Numbered from the stretch's first letter, positions 10,473 to 22,132 are shown. The stretch: 64,000 bases of DNA from Ignavibacteriaceae bacterium (GCA_020848375.1 JADLAF010000110.1:17649-81648), one strand, 5' to 3'. Program-made: numbers and translations. The notes: generated by a model not told the origin, from the letters alone.

Positions 10473-10795
10473 GCACTTACCCGGTGCAGCCGGTCTGATA
10501 TATGAACCGGGGAGGGGGACTTTCCAGTTGTGACCAATGTCATACTAATATACAGGAAGAGATTACGGCGTGGGTGGTTTTCAGGGAAGAATAACTATAA
10601 AACACCTGATTTTATTGCTCCTGAATGATGTATATCCCCGCGATTTCCGCCCCTTTCTTATATACCCTTTCCCTCCAGATATATAGGGGCACCCCCTTCA
10701 AAAGATTTTTCTTGCTTTTTGTATTAACTTTTTTATTATTTTAACTCCGTGGATACCAAAAATCTATTATTTAACAACAATTTAGGAGATCCGGT

Positions 10796-10954
10796 ATGAA
10801 GACACTCATTGATATAGACGATAAGCTGATGGCAAAAGCGCTTAAAGCTTCCGGCTTAGACACCAAAAAAGCAGTTGTGCATGCAGGTCTTGCACTGGTT
10901 GCAGGTGCTAAAGCCACAAAAGCTAAGCCGGCAAAAAAAGCAAAGAAGAAATAA
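10796..10954 (+). CDS. 52-aa VapB-like (DUF2191/RHH) protein with Lys/Ala-rich tail
   Basis: Manual translation: MKTLIDIDDKLMAKALKASGLDTKKAVVHAGLALVAGAKATKAKPAKKAKKK*, with aggag upstream. Too short for the ORF track. Confidence 0.75.
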   Translation: MKTLIDIDDKLMAKALKASGLDTKKAVVHAGLALVAGAKATKAKPAKKAKKK

Positions 10955-10961
10955 TTCTTCT

Positions 10962-11282
10962 TTAAAAAAGCAGGATTCCCGTTAGGACTGAAATAAAAAT
11001 AAGTCCGGCGGTGACGATCTTGGCTCTTAACGGCATCTTGCCGCCGTCAACAAAGTTTTGAATATGGTGACCAAACATTCTGTTGGTCAGTATATAGTTC
11101 AGAAATCTCTCTGAGCTTCTGGCAAAAAAATATGCAGCCATAATCAAAAATATTGTCCCGGGCATCAAAGGCACAATAAAACCAATGATGCCCGTTATTG
11201 TACAAACAACTCCGAGTATAAAATAAGTTATTCTGAGCCAGCGTTGCTCAACAACTTTCCTCTTCTTAATCGCCTGCCGCAT
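10962..11282 (-). CDS. DUF454 (YbaN-like) inner membrane protein
   Basis: GIIGFIVPLMPGTIFLIMAAYFFARSSERF is typical of DUF454. Confidence 0.85.
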   Translation of the reverse strand: MRQAIKKRKVVEQRWLRITYFILGVVCTITGIIGFIVPLMPGTIFLIMAAYFFARSSERFLNYILTNRMFGHHIQNFVDGGKMPLRAKIVTAGLIFISVLTGILLF

Positions 11283-11291
11283 CTCTTCCCG

Positions 11292-13472
11292 TTATAAGTT
11301 TTCCTCAATAAATTCAGTCATCATCTTAAACAGATGCTGACGGGTTTTTCCACCGTAAATACCATGGTCTTTTTCGGGGTAGTACATTGTTTCGAATGGT
11401 TTGTCTTCGGCTATCAGTTTTTCAGCCAGCTTTACCGCGTTCTGGAAATGAACATTGTCATCACCGGTACCATGAACCAGCAGCAGCTTTCCTTTGAGCT
11501 TTGATGTATGGGAAAGCACAGCGCTGTTCTCATACCCTTCAGGGTTAAGCTGCGGAGTCTGCATATAACGCTCGGTATAAATGGTATCATAGAACTTCCA
11601 GTGGGTGACTGGTGCTACTGAAATAGCTGCCTTAAAGTAGTCAGCTCCCTTCATCAGGGTGAGGGCTGAGTTGTATCCGCCATAGCTCCATCCCCAGATG
11701 CCGATGCGCGATGCATCAACCCAGGGCTGAGCGCCGAGATATTTTGCTGCTTCAACCTGATCCTGTACTTCGAAATTGCCGAGGTCTTTATACACTTGCT
11801 TCTTGAACACTCTTCCGCGCCCGCCGGTTCCCCGGTTGTCAACCGCAAAAATGATGTACCCCTTCTGTGCAAGCATCTGATGCCAAAGGAAGTTTGCACC
11901 GCCCCAGCGGTCATTAACCACCTGTGAGCCAGGTCCTCCATAGGTAAAAATAAGGACGGGATACTTCTTTGCGGCATCAAAATTAGCCGGTTTAATGATA
12001 TATGCATTCAGATCCTGCCCGTCTGAAGTGTTGAAGGTCAGAAACTCCAGTTTAGCCAGGTTATAATCCTTAAAAACTAACATGTCAGACTCAGCCAGCG
12101 TCATTATCTTTTTACCGTCACCGGAATAAAGATAGGTATTGGTCAGAGTGTTCGCGTTTGAATAACGGTCAACAAAATACGCACATGTTGGGGAGAGGGA
12201 AATATCATGCGTACCAGCTTCATTGGTCAGACGCTTCTTTTCAGAACCGTCAACCCGCACCGTATTGAGATCTGAGTATATTGCCCCGAGTTCCTTTGAA
12301 GTGAAGTAAACCAGAGCGTTCTTTTCATCATAACCGAGGATATCGGATGCCTCCCACTTGCCAGAGGTAAGTTGGGATAACTGTTTCCCCTCATCAGAGA
12401 AGTGATATATATGATTATAGCCGTCTTTTTCTGAGGTCCAGAGAAATCCTTTTCTGCTGCCTTTGGTAAAGATCAGATTGTCATGAACGTCAACCCAGGC
12501 CTCATCAGTTTCAGAATGGATGAGACTGGTTTTTCCGCTGACAGGATTTGCTGCCAGGATGTCCAACCGGTTCTGCAGCCGGTTAAGACGCTGAAGCCAA
12601 AGGTCACCTGTGGATGGGTTAAATTTAATTCGGGCGACGTATATATCCTTTTCCTCACCAAGATCGACAAACACGTTTTTTGAGTTCTTAAGATCATAAA
12701 TGCCAATCTTTACTTCTGAGTTGCGGTCACCTGCTTTTGGGTAACGCATATCAATTGAGTTGAGATACAGGGAGTCCCACTTCTGAATCTTTATCTCAGG
12801 CACGTCAGTCTGATCAAGACGCCAGTAGCCAAGATAGCGTGAGTCATGCGACCATGCGTATGCCTGGATGATGCTGAACTCCTCTTCATAAACCCAGTCG
12901 AAGACACCGTTCAGTACAAGATCTGAGCCGTCATAGGTAAGCTGCTGTTCGGTGGCTGAGGGGAGGTCATAGACAAAAAGATTGTGCCCGCGCGAGAAAG
13001 CAATTTTTTTTCCGTCAGGTGAGAACTGCATATTAATCTGCTGCTCTTTGGAGGCGACCTCGGCGGTTATGGATTTCTTTGCAACATCGTATATATAAAA
13101 GGTACCGCCGCTTTTAAGGGAACGGGCGGGAAGCACTCCGGTTATCATCAGATGCGTTCCGACAGGCGACCACTCGTAGTTGGAGAGGGTAATCTGCTCG
13201 CCGCCGGTGGATTTGAGTTCCGAGCCCTTAATCAGAAGCGTGGTATCTTTTTTGGCGATATCAAAGTAATGAACATTCATAGACTTTGTTTCAGCATCGT
13301 ATTTCGAGAATGAGAAACCGGTGCCCTGCGGGTGCCACTTCAGTCCGGAGACTGATTTAGCGGAAAAACTCCGGCTGGTATATATCTCGTCAACCGTCAG
13401 ATTCTTCTGCGGTATGACCGATGCTGTGAGGGACAGAAAAAGAACAAACAAAATCTGTTTCTGGAATTTCAT
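11292..13472 (-). CDS. S9 family peptidase (dipeptidyl peptidase IV-like)
   Basis: DPP-IV propeller plus GWSYGGYNSALTLM Ser nucleophile and HGTGDDNVHFQN; N-terminal signal peptide. Confidence 0.93.
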   Translation of the reverse strand: MKFQKQILFVLFLSLTASVIPQKNLTVDEIYTSRSFSAKSVSGLKWHPQGTGFSFSKYDAETKSMNVHYFDIAKKDTTLLIKGSELKSTGGEQITLSNYEWSPVGTHLMITGVLPARSLKSGGTFYIYDVAKKSITAEVASKEQQINMQFSPDGKKIAFSRGHNLFVYDLPSATEQQLTYDGSDLVLNGVFDWVYEEEFSIIQAYAWSHDSRYLGYWRLDQTDVPEIKIQKWDSLYLNSIDMRYPKAGDRNSEVKIGIYDLKNSKNVFVDLGEEKDIYVARIKFNPSTGDLWLQRLNRLQNRLDILAANPVSGKTSLIHSETDEAWVDVHDNLIFTKGSRKGFLWTSEKDGYNHIYHFSDEGKQLSQLTSGKWEASDILGYDEKNALVYFTSKELGAIYSDLNTVRVDGSEKKRLTNEAGTHDISLSPTCAYFVDRYSNANTLTNTYLYSGDGKKIMTLAESDMLVFKDYNLAKLEFLTFNTSDGQDLNAYIIKPANFDAAKKYPVLIFTYGGPGSQVVNDRWGGANFLWHQMLAQKGYIIFAVDNRGTGGRGRVFKKQVYKDLGNFEVQDQVEAAKYLGAQPWVDASRIGIWGWSYGGYNSALTLMKGADYFKAAISVAPVTHWKFYDTIYTERYMQTPQLNPEGYENSAVLSHTSKLKGKLLLVHGTGDDNVHFQNAVKLAEKLIAEDKPFETMYYPEKDHGIYGGKTRQHLFKMMTEFIEENL

Positions 13473-13522
13473 TACTTCTCCTTTAACATTTGGTAAAAAC
13501 TCTGATATATATGTAACTTTAC

Positions 13523-14311
13523 TTATCTGCCGTCAATCATTCGGCCAAGCCCGCCAAGAATTGAGCCCTCATCTTTGCGTGCGCCGCCAGCCATGGGTGC
13601 CTGAGCCAGAATCCGGTCAGCCAGCCGTGCGAAGGGTAGCGACTGCAGATAAATAGTACCGGTTCCGCGGATGGTTGCAAGAAAAAGACCTTCACCGCCG
13701 AAGAACATGGATTTCAGCCCGCCTGCCCGCTCGATATCATAATCCAGCCCGTCGGTAAAAGCCACGATGCAGCCGGTATCAATCCGGAGTACATCATTAA
13801 CTAATTCTTTTTTTACAATGGTTCCGCCCGCATGAATGAACGCCATTCCATCCCCCTCAAGTTTCTGAAGGATGAAACCCTCGCCGCCAAAAAGTCCGGC
13901 ACCGAATCTCTGAGTAAAGGCGATACCGGTTTTGGTGCCTTTAGCCGCGCAGAGGAACGAGTCCTTCTGGCAGAGGAGCCGCCCGCCAAATTTGGTAAGG
14001 TCAATCGGGATGATCTTGCCCGGATAGGGGGCTGCAAATGCCACTCGCTTTTTACCGGAGCCATGGTTGGTAAAGTGGGTCAGAAAGAGTGACTCGCCGG
14101 TCAGTACCCTTTTGCCCGCATTAAGGAGTTTGCCCATAAAGCCCTCGTTCGTATCAGAGCCGTCACCCATTTTTGCTTCGAACTCAATGCCGTTTTCCAT
14201 CCAGTTCATAACGCCTGCTTCGGCTATAACCGTTTCCCCCGGATCAAGTTCCACCTCGATGACCTGCATATCATCGCCAAATATTTCGTAGTCTATTTCG
14301 TGAGATCTCAT
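13523..14311 (-). CDS. TIGR00266/AIM24 family protein
   Basis: [22 protein letters not shown]...[22 protein letters not shown]. Confidence 0.88.
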   Translation of the reverse strand: MRSHEIDYEIFGDDMQVIEVELDPGETVIAEAGVMNWMENGIEFEAKMGDGSDTNEGFMGKLLNAGKRVLTGESLFLTHFTNHGSGKKRVAFAAPYPGKIIPIDLTKFGGRLLCQKDSFLCAAKGTKTGIAFTQRFGAGLFGGEGFILQKLEGDGMAFIHAGGTIVKKELVNDVLRIDTGCIVAFTDGLDYDIERAGGLKSMFFGGEGLFLATIRGTGTIYLQSLPFARLADRILAQAPMAGGARKDEGSILGGLGRMIDGR

Positions 14312-14436
14312 AGTGATAATTCTGCTGATTTTTGGTTGAAAAGAACTGCAAATTTAGCATAAAAGGGGTATTAAAACACGGGAATTAGGATGGGAGGGGG
14401 GGTAGATAAATCCTTTGAAAAAGTAATGGAGTTAAA

Positions 14437-15543
14437 TTATTTAACAATAAAAATGATATCACTTAAAGCAGAGTACCGTGCAAGTCTGTCTTTGTAGCGA
14501 AAAGTAATTTTTAATCGTTCAGAATTTATACCAGTGAATTTTCTTAAATATTTAAAAATCGCGGGTTTTAATAACCGAAGATTTCTTTTCAATTTCCATG
14601 AACTATTAAAATCTTGAGTATCAACAAGGATGAGAAATAAACGATTTTCTGATCCGAATCGCATCTCACCCTGGTTTTCGTAAAGCCACTTGCTCAATAA
14701 TTTGGGCTCTTGTTGAGCTTCCGCCAAAACCTGGAGATTCTCAATATGCAATGTTTCCAGAACTGATTTACAGAACTTATCGTTTTTATCCTTCATTTTT
14801 TCAGTAATCTCGTAATAGATGTCGGAATTATTACTGCTTTTGTTAAAAGAAATCCCGGCCTCTTTTGCCTTCTTTTTTAGGAAGGTTAATTCGACTGGTA
14901 AACCCTTCTCTTTTCTTTTTGTGCGAATAAATTCTGCGGGCAGATAGGTTACTTTCAAATCAAACGGGATACCATCAATAAAAAAATCTACACCCTTTAT
15001 TTGCCCAACGGTTGGCAATACTTTTGGATGAGACTTGAAAATTGATTCAATGAGAATACTGCTCCAGTGATTGTACCAACTATTCAATACATATCCTTGT
15101 ACAGCACTATTGATCTCTGTTTTGAATTTTGAGACGAGAGTATCGTAAGATTGATAAGTTTTTACGTATCGGCTTACCAGATATTTGTCAAGAGAATTTT
15201 GATAATCCCCGCCCCATTCAAAAATTTTTAACTTATATAATTCTGAAACCAACTTTTCTGTATTAAGAGTATTAAGCTGAGATTTACTTTTTCTTTTGAT
15301 AAATGTATCAAGTTTTATGTTCGAAAGAATAATATTATTGCGCAGTAATTTAAATAGCTCCCAGAATTGTTTTGTTAATGAAGTCTCTTTAAGTTTGATG
15401 TTGTTTGCAGAGGCAAATTCGGCTATCAGTTCTTTTCGAGCGATTGATTTCGTTTTTAGCCACAGCATACCCGACTGGTCACGATATAACGAATCTAATT
15501 GACCGCTATCGTGAAGTTTTTTCCAATGATTAAACTCTTTCAA
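14437..15543 (-). CDS. putative type II restriction endonuclease
   Basis: PD-(D/E)XK-like GVDFFIDGIPFDLKVTYLP; overlaps the end of an adenine methylase gene by 14 bp. Confidence 0.7.
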   Translation of the reverse strand: MKEFNHWKKLHDSGQLDSLYRDQSGMLWLKTKSIARKELIAEFASANNIKLKETSLTKQFWELFKLLRNNIILSNIKLDTFIKRKSKSQLNTLNTEKLVSELYKLKIFEWGGDYQNSLDKYLVSRYVKTYQSYDTLVSKFKTEINSAVQGYVLNSWYNHWSSILIESIFKSHPKVLPTVGQIKGVDFFIDGIPFDLKVTYLPAEFIRTKRKEKGLPVELTFLKKKAKEAGISFNKSSNNSDIYYEITEKMKDKNDKFCKSVLETLHIENLQVLAEAQQEPKLLSKWLYENQGEMRFGSENRLFLILVDTQDFNSSWKLKRNLRLLKPAIFKYLRKFTGINSERLKITFRYKDRLARYSALSDIIFIVK

Positions 15544-16636
15544 AACTTGTCTCGTGAATATGATGCTCTATAAAGTGTTTCTTTTTCGGTTTGCAAACAA
15601 AAAGGACCTCATGACTGCCGGCCACACTTCCTTTGCCGCCTCTTCCGTTGCTGTAGGCCTTTTTTTCAATGCTAATGTCTCGGAATTTCGAAATCAAAAA
15701 TGAAAGTTCATCAATGGAAGGATAACTTCTATCATTATAACTTATAAGCCAGTAAGGAATATCATTAGATTGCTCAAATAAATTCTTAAATGAATCTTTC
15801 ACGTCACGCTTCTTGTCGAAGCCACTGTATCGCTGCGGTTCATATCTTTTGATACCATTAATAAATTGTTTTTCTTTCCAGTATTCAGTAAATGTTTCAA
15901 GTAAATGATAAAAACTTTGGTAGTCAGCATGGCTGTCACAGTACGGAGGGTCAAAATAGACCAAATCGATTTTAGTTAGTTTGGGCAGCAAATCCAATAT
16001 GTTTTCATTATAACTTCTGTTTTCTCTTGTATTATCAAAAATTGCTGCATTGTAACTTGGAATTAAATCCTCAAAAATATCTTTTATTGGTCGGATCAAA
16101 CTTCTGTTTCTTTTAATTCTCTCGGGATCACTCGCATATTTTAGCGCCTGAGTATGACCAAAATGCCCCATTGTCACTTTTCGGGTCATGCTACGGTTGA
16201 TGAGAGCATAAGCCAGAGCCCTTTTGTATTTTGTGGGAAGAAATGAAATGTTTGCGCGGAGGTTATCTAAAAACTCAGCTTCATCTTCTTCAAAAAATAC
16301 ACCAGAGTAGGTTGACGAGATAAGTTGAAATTCAGATTTGTTGATTGCTGGTTGAAGTAATAAAGAAAAATCATCCTTTGTGAGTTGATCTCTCTCATTT
16401 TCAATTAATGCTAATCCGATTTGATGATTAAAGTTGAGAAAATCATTTGTAATAGTTTCAAATCCTAATTGCTTAAAAAGAAATGCAACAGATTGTGATC
16501 CTGCAAATGCATCAAGCGCACTATTAACGTTCTTTGGGATAAACTTTTTGATCCAGGACAGATGTGTGTGTTTGGCTCCCAAATACTGTGGTTCTGGGAA
16601 CTTGTAATCGAAATTTAGATATTCCTTAAAAAGCAT
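15530..16636 (-). CDS. D12-class N6-adenine DNA methyltransferase
   Basis: DAFAGSQSVAFLFKQLGFETITND (motif I) and VYFDPPYCD (motif IV). Confidence 0.88.
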   Translation of the reverse strand: MLFKEYLNFDYKFPEPQYLGAKHTHLSWIKKFIPKNVNSALDAFAGSQSVAFLFKQLGFETITNDFLNFNHQIGLALIENERDQLTKDDFSLLLQPAINKSEFQLISSTYSGVFFEEDEAEFLDNLRANISFLPTKYKRALAYALINRSMTRKVTMGHFGHTQALKYASDPERIKRNRSLIRPIKDIFEDLIPSYNAAIFDNTRENRSYNENILDLLPKLTKIDLVYFDPPYCDSHADYQSFYHLLETFTEYWKEKQFINGIKRYEPQRYSGFDKKRDVKDSFKNLFEQSNDIPYWLISYNDRSYPSIDELSFLISKFRDISIEKKAYSNGRGGKGSVAGSHEVLFVCKPKKKHFIEHHIHETSFERV

Positions 16637-17082
16637 AATTTAATATTTTGCGACAAAATAAAATCAACTATTATATTTGATCTGCCTGAAAAACTGCGAA
16701 CTTCTTCAGTAAGAAATTTTACCTTTTGTGGCTATCATTCTATAATGAATCCGTCCTGAAAAATTTGCCGTGCAAACCGTAGGATGCAGGACTATCAAAA
16801 TTACGAATCATTTAATATATCCGTCCTATTTTTAAAATCTGAGTGCCGAAACGGACCACAGGGTTGAAGGTCAAAAAGTACGACTTTCTTTGAATGAGTT
16901 AATTGAAAGGCAATCGAGTAACCCATTCAAAAATCGATTATCGAAACATTTCGTGCAATATACAGCCATTTCTCCATAAAAGTCAACTTTTCTGTACAAA
17001 CACCGGATATCCCCACCCCCTTTCCAATCCCTTTTCTATTCTTTACATTGCATTTATGATTTTCTGCAATTAACCGGCTATT

Positions 17083-18612
17083 ATGCAAATATCTTCTGAA
17101 AATATCCTGCTGATGGGCTCTCTGCTTCTGCTTCTGACGATTTTGGCGAGCAAGACCTCATTCAAACTGGGCATCCCGGCGCTTATTGTCTTCCTTGGCA
17201 TAGGTATGCTGGCAGGGTCTGACGGTCCCGGCGGTATTTATTTTGATGACCCTAAGCTGGCTCAGTTCATTGGAATATTCTCACTCTGTTTTATTCTCTT
17301 TGCTGGCGGTTTTGAAACTAAATGGGAAAGTGTAAAACCAATCTTCTGGCGGGGAATTTCTCTGGCTACTATCGGGGTGTTTGTTACTGCATTGTCAACG
17401 GGGCTTTTTCTTCACTTTGTCATCGGGCTTGAATTCATTTATGCCCTACTGATCGGTTCAATTATTTCATCCACTGATGCCGCTGCGGTTTTTTCTATTC
17501 TCCGTACAAAGGATATCGGGCTTGATCATCAGACTCGTTCAACGCTTGAGTTCGAAAGCGGTAGTAATGACCCGATGGCTTATATTCTCATGCTCGCCTG
17601 CATCAATATTATTACCTCAGGTGAGATGCAGATTGGCGAACAGATATTCTTTCTGGTAAAACAGATGGTCATTGGCGGAGTGTTTGGCTATGCACTCGGC
17701 AGGGGGGGAGTTTATCTAATCAATAAAATTAATCTCAGTTACGAGGGGCTTTACTCAGTGCTGGTAACCGCGCTCCTGCTCTTCGTTTTTTCGATAACTG
17801 ATCTTCTCGGCGGCAACGGTTTTCTTGCAGTATATCTCTTTGGTGTTATTCTTGCAAACAGCAGTCTGATACACAAAAAAAGTCTGGTGAAGTTTTTTGA
17901 CGGTATCGCCTGGATGATGCAGAGTATAATGTTTCTCACGCTCGGTCTGCTGGTTTACCCGATGCAGATTCTTCCGGTGCTTTGGGCGGGGATTATGATT
18001 TCACTTTTTCTCATGTTTGTTGCCCGGCCCGCCGGAGTAATGATTAGTCTGCTTTTTACGAAGATCAACTTCAGGGAAAAAATATTTTTCTCCTGGGTCG
18101 GCCTCCGCGGTGCTGTGCCTATTGTTTTTGCCACGTACCCTTATATATATGGTATTAAAGATGCTGACCTGATTTTTAATGTGGTGTTTTTTATCTCCCT
18201 TAGCTCGGTTCTTATTCAAGGTACAACTCTTCCCTTTTTTGCACGTAAAATGAAACTTGTTGTTCACGAGAGTGAACGAAAAAAAACCCCGCTTGAGTTA
18301 GAACTGAGCGAAAGCATTAAAACCGAGCTGATGGAATTCTTTGTCCCTCACGGCAGTGCAATAGCCGGAATGCGGATTGTTGACCTCCACTTTCCGCGGA
18401 ATGCACATATCGCCATGATCAACCGTGATGAAAAATTCATCACTCCGTCCGGAAATACTGTCCTCCATGAGGGGGATATTCTGATCATCATGGCTGAGGA
18501 GAAGGATGTGCTCCGTTCGGTGAGTGATATCCTTAGCAAGCGAATTGATAAACCGGAGGAGAAACCTGATGCCGGGGAAACCACTCCGGTGGAAAGCAGC
18601 CCTGACTCCTGA
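17083..18612 (+). CDS. potassium/proton antiporter, NhaP2/CvrA type with TrkA-C domain
   Basis: CPA1 family transmembrane core, SSTDAAAVFSILR, C-terminal TrkA_C (ITPSGNTVLHEGDILIIMAEEKDV). Confidence 0.9.
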   Translation: MQISSENILLMGSLLLLLTILASKTSFKLGIPALIVFLGIGMLAGSDGPGGIYFDDPKLAQFIGIFSLCFILFAGGFETKWESVKPIFWRGISLATIGVFVTALSTGLFLHFVIGLEFIYALLIGSIISSTDAAAVFSILRTKDIGLDHQTRSTLEFESGSNDPMAYILMLACINIITSGEMQIGEQIFFLVKQMVIGGVFGYALGRGGVYLINKINLSYEGLYSVLVTALLLFVFSITDLLGGNGFLAVYLFGVILANSSLIHKKSLVKFFDGIAWMMQSIMFLTLGLLVYPMQILPVLWAGIMISLFLMFVARPAGVMISLLFTKINFREKIFFSWVGLRGAVPIVFATYPYIYGIKDADLIFNVVFFISLSSVLIQGTTLPFFARKMKLVVHESERKKTPLELELSESIKTELMEFFVPHGSAIAGMRIVDLHFPRNAHIAMINRDEKFITPSGNTVLHEGDILIIMAEEKDVLRSVSDILSKRIDKPEEKPDAGETTPVESSPDS

Positions 18613-18670
18613 CCGCCCAACCCCTGCCGGAAAAAAAATACTTTTATTTTGATAAGGAGTAGCGGATTCT

Positions 18671-18702
18671 TTGGAATTAAAACGGGATTTTGATTAAGTT
18701 TG
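18671..18702 (+). promoter_or_regulatory. Bacteroidetes-type promoter upstream of sdhC
   Basis: TTG (18671) then TAAGTTTG (18695-18702), about 20 nt spacing. Confidence 0.5.
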
Positions 18703-18740
18703 CCCTATTCCATTAATTAAAAATCATAAGGATATATTTA

Positions 18741-19427
18741 ATGGGTTGGTTATCAAAAACCTTTACCTCGTCAGTCGGCAAAAAGCTTATCATGGCTCTC
18801 ACCGGCTTATTCCTGATTTCATTCCTGATAGTTCATCTGTCGGGAAATTTCCTCCTGCTCAGAAATGACAATGGCGCTGCTTTCTTCCAATACTCAGAAT
18901 TCATGAAAACAAACCCTGTAATCCTGGTTATGGAGGTGGTGCTGTTTCTCGGTTTCATCATTCATGCATTCAGCGGATTCCGGCTGGCGCTTGAAAACAA
19001 GAAAGCGCGCCCAGTCGGCTATGCGGTTAACAGACCGTCCGAAAACAGTTCCGTCTTCTCCCGGTCTATGGTCTGGACGGGGAGCATTGTTTTTATCTTT
19101 CTGGTTATCCATCTGAAAAGCTTTTTTGTTGACCATAAAGTTGCCTCGTGGATGGGGGTAACTCATGAGGAGACGCTTTTTCAGGCAGTGGTGAGCGCGT
19201 TCCAGAATCCGGTATATACCTGGTTCTATGTTGCCGCCATGGTGCTTCTCGGCTTCCATTTGAACCACGGATTTCAGAGTGCTTTCCAGACCCTCGGGCT
19301 GAATCATAAGAAATATACTCCGCTGATTAAGAAACTCGGACTGATTTTTTCAATAGTGGTACCGCTGCTCTTTGCTTACGTGCCGCTTTACTTTTTATTG
19401 ATATATAAGACCACAGGAGGAAACTAA
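18741..19427 (+). CDS. sdhC: succinate dehydrogenase/fumarate reductase cytochrome b subunit (b558 type)
   Basis: [30 protein letters not shown]; followed by sdhA and sdhB. Confidence 0.94.
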   Translation: MGWLSKTFTSSVGKKLIMALTGLFLISFLIVHLSGNFLLLRNDNGAAFFQYSEFMKTNPVILVMEVVLFLGFIIHAFSGFRLALENKKARPVGYAVNRPSENSSVFSRSMVWTGSIVFIFLVIHLKSFFVDHKVASWMGVTHEETLFQAVVSAFQNPVYTWFYVAAMVLLGFHLNHGFQSAFQTLGLNHKKYTPLIKKLGLIFSIVVPLLFAYVPLYFLLIYKTTGGN

Positions 19428-19428
19428 T

Positions 19429-21342
19429 ATGGAATTACAGTCAAAAATTCCTGCGGGCAAACTTGCTGATAAATGGACCGATTATAAGGCACACATTAAA
19501 CTTATCAACCCGGCCAACAGAAGAAAATATGAAGTAATAGTTGTAGGCACCGGGCTTGCCGGCGGCTCTGCTGCTGCATCTCTTGCTGAAATGGGCTACA
19601 AAGTTAAAGCATTCTGCTTTCAGGACAGTCCCCGCCGCGCTCACAGCATTGCTGCCCAGGGGGGTATAAACGCAGCCAAAAATTATCAGAATGACGGTGA
19701 CAGTATCTACCGTCTCTTCTATGATACAATTAAAGGAGGCGACTACCGCGCACGTGAGGGTAATGTTTATCGCCTGGCTGAACTGAGCGTAAATATTATT
19801 GACCAGTGCGTGGCTCAGGGTGTGCCTTTTGCACGTGAATATAGCGGATATCTTGACAACCGTTCATTCGGCGGCGCACAGGTTTCCCGCACCTTTTATT
19901 CACGCGGTCAGACCGGTCAGCAGCTTCTACTTGGGGCTTACAGTTCCATGGCAAAACAAATGGGTTTGGGCAACATTCAAATGTACAGCCGTTATGAAAT
20001 GCTTGACCTGGTAATCATTAATGGTAAAGCACGCGGCATTATTGCAAGAAATATGGTGACAGGCACTATCGAACGCTTCCTGGCTGATGCGGTTCTCCTT
20101 TCAACCGGCGGTTATGGCAACGTCTATTATCTTTCTACTAATGCTAAAGGTTCAAATGTAACAGCGGCATGGCGCGCACATAAACGCGGTGCGCTTTTCG
20201 GAAACCCATGTTATGTGCAGATTCATCCGACCTGCATCCCGGTATCGGGAGATCATCAGTCTAAACTGACGCTCATGAGTGAATCACTGCGTAATGACGG
20301 AAGAGTCTGGGTTCCGAAGAATCCGGGTGATACCCGCGCCCCGCAGAGCATACCTGAAGATGAGCGCGATTACTTCCTTGAGAGGAAATATCCCTCATTC
20401 GGAAATCTTGTTCCCCGCGATGTTGCTTCACGCAATGCTAAAGCTGTCTGCGATGAAGGCAAAGGAGTGGGCTCGAGCAAACTTGCAGTATATCTGGACT
20501 TTGCTGATTCTATCAAACGCCTTGGCAAGGACAAAATCGCTGAGAAATACGGAAACCTCTTTGATATGTATAAGCAGATTACGGCTGAAAACCCATACGA
20601 AATGCCGATGCGTATATATCCGGCAGTCCACTATACCATGGGCGGTCTCTGGGTTGATTATAACCTGATGAGCAACATCAACGGACTCTTTGTCCTTGGT
20701 GAGGCAAACTTCTCAGACCACGGCGCTAACCGCCTTGGTGCAAGCGCGCTGATGCAGGGACTTGCTGACGGTTACTTTGTTATCCCTTATACTCTTGGTG
20801 CATATCTTGCCGAAGGGGGATTTGATAAAGTAACAATCGATCATGATGAGTTCAAACGTGTTGAAAGTGAAGTACGAGGACGTGTTGATAAACTCCTTTC
20901 AATAAAAGGGGAACACTCCGTTGACCATTACCACAAGAAACTTGGCAAGGTAATGTGGGATTACGTGGGTATGAGCCGTAATGCAGACGGACTGAAGTTC
21001 GCTATTGAGGAAATCAAAAAAATCCGCGATCAGTTCTGGCAGGATGTCCGGGTAAGCGGAGACCCTGCAGGGCTTAACCAGTCGCTCGAAAAAGCAGGCC
21101 GTGTGGCTGACTTCCTCGAACTTGGTGAACTGATGGCAGAGGATGCACTGCACAGGAATGAGTCCTGCGGCGGTCATTTCCGCGAGGAGTATCAGACCGA
21201 AGAAGGGGAAGCACTCCGCGATGATGATAACTATGCTTACGTTGGCGCGTGGGAATATAAAGGCGAAAATAACGGTTACCAGATGCACAAGGAGCCACTT
21301 GTTTTTGAAGAAGTATCACCAAGCAAACGCAGTTATAAATAA
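19429..21342 (+). CDS. sdhA: succinate dehydrogenase/fumarate reductase flavoprotein subunit
   Basis: [38 protein letters not shown]-binding motif. Confidence 0.96.
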   Translation: MELQSKIPAGKLADKWTDYKAHIKLINPANRRKYEVIVVGTGLAGGSAAASLAEMGYKVKAFCFQDSPRRAHSIAAQGGINAAKNYQNDGDSIYRLFYDTIKGGDYRAREGNVYRLAELSVNIIDQCVAQGVPFAREYSGYLDNRSFGGAQVSRTFYSRGQTGQQLLLGAYSSMAKQMGLGNIQMYSRYEMLDLVIINGKARGIIARNMVTGTIERFLADAVLLSTGGYGNVYYLSTNAKGSNVTAAWRAHKRGALFGNPCYVQIHPTCIPVSGDHQSKLTLMSESLRNDGRVWVPKNPGDTRAPQSIPEDERDYFLERKYPSFGNLVPRDVASRNAKAVCDEGKGVGSSKLAVYLDFADSIKRLGKDKIAEKYGNLFDMYKQITAENPYEMPMRIYPAVHYTMGGLWVDYNLMSNINGLFVLGEANFSDHGANRLGASALMQGLADGYFVIPYTLGAYLAEGGFDKVTIDHDEFKRVESEVRGRVDKLLSIKGEHSVDHYHKKLGKVMWDYVGMSRNADGLKFAIEEIKKIRDQFWQDVRVSGDPAGLNQSLEKAGRVADFLELGELMAEDALHRNESCGGHFREEYQTEEGEALRDDDNYAYVGAWEYKGENNGYQMHKEPLVFEEVSPSKRSYK

Positions 21343-21366
21343 GAGACTTGTAAGACGAGGAACATA

Positions 21367-22107
21367 ATGAAAATAACCTTAAAAGTATGGCGCCAGAAGA
21401 ATGCGCAAAGTGAAGGCAAGTTTGAAACCTATCCGGCACATGATATATCACCCGATATGTCATTTCTTGAGATGCTTGATGTGGTGAACGAACGCCTGAT
21501 CGAAAAGAATGAAGAACCTTTTGCTTTTGATCATGATTGCCGTGAAGGTATCTGCGGAAGCTGTAGTTTATATATCAACGGCCGTGCCCACGGTCCGAAG
21601 AAGGGTGTTACTGCATGTCAGCTTCACATGAGGTCGTTTGATGACGGCGAAACAATTCACGTAGAACCCTGGAGAGCAAAACCCTTTCCTGTGATAAAAG
21701 ATCTGATTGTTGATCGGACTGCGTTTGACCGCATCATGGAGTCAGGCGGGTTTGTTTCTGTAAAGACGGGCTCAGCTCCTGACGGAAATGCTATTCTGAT
21801 TCCCCATGATGATGCAGAAATGGCAATTGATGCTGCTTCCTGCATTGGCTGTGGTGCCTGGGTTGCCGCATGTAAAAATGCCTCGGCAATGCTGTTTGTT
21901 TCGGCAAAGGTTTCTCAGTTCACGCTACTCCCTCAGGGGCATCCTGAGCGTGAGACCCGCGTGCTCGATATGGTGGCTCAGATGGATAAGGAGGGATTTG
22001 GTTCCTGTACCAACACTGGTGCCTGTGAGGCAGAATGCCCCAAGGAAATATCAATCTCAAATATCGCCCGGCTTAACCGTGAGTTTATAAGAGCTAACGT
22101 GCGCTGA
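21367..22107 (+). CDS. sdhB: succinate dehydrogenase/fumarate reductase iron-sulfur subunit
   Basis: [39 protein letters not shown] cluster ligands. Confidence 0.96.
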   Translation: MKITLKVWRQKNAQSEGKFETYPAHDISPDMSFLEMLDVVNERLIEKNEEPFAFDHDCREGICGSCSLYINGRAHGPKKGVTACQLHMRSFDDGETIHVEPWRAKPFPVIKDLIVDRTAFDRIMESGGFVSVKTGSAPDGNAILIPHDDAEMAIDAASCIGCGAWVAACKNASAMLFVSAKVSQFTLLPQGHPERETRVLDMVAQMDKEGFGSCTNTGACEAECPKEISISNIARLNREFIRANVR

Positions 22108-22132
22108 TAATTTCTCCAACATTAAAATCAAT

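Noticed and set aside
13321-13656. 111-aa + strand ORF
   Set aside because: Antisense to two well-supported minus-strand genes.
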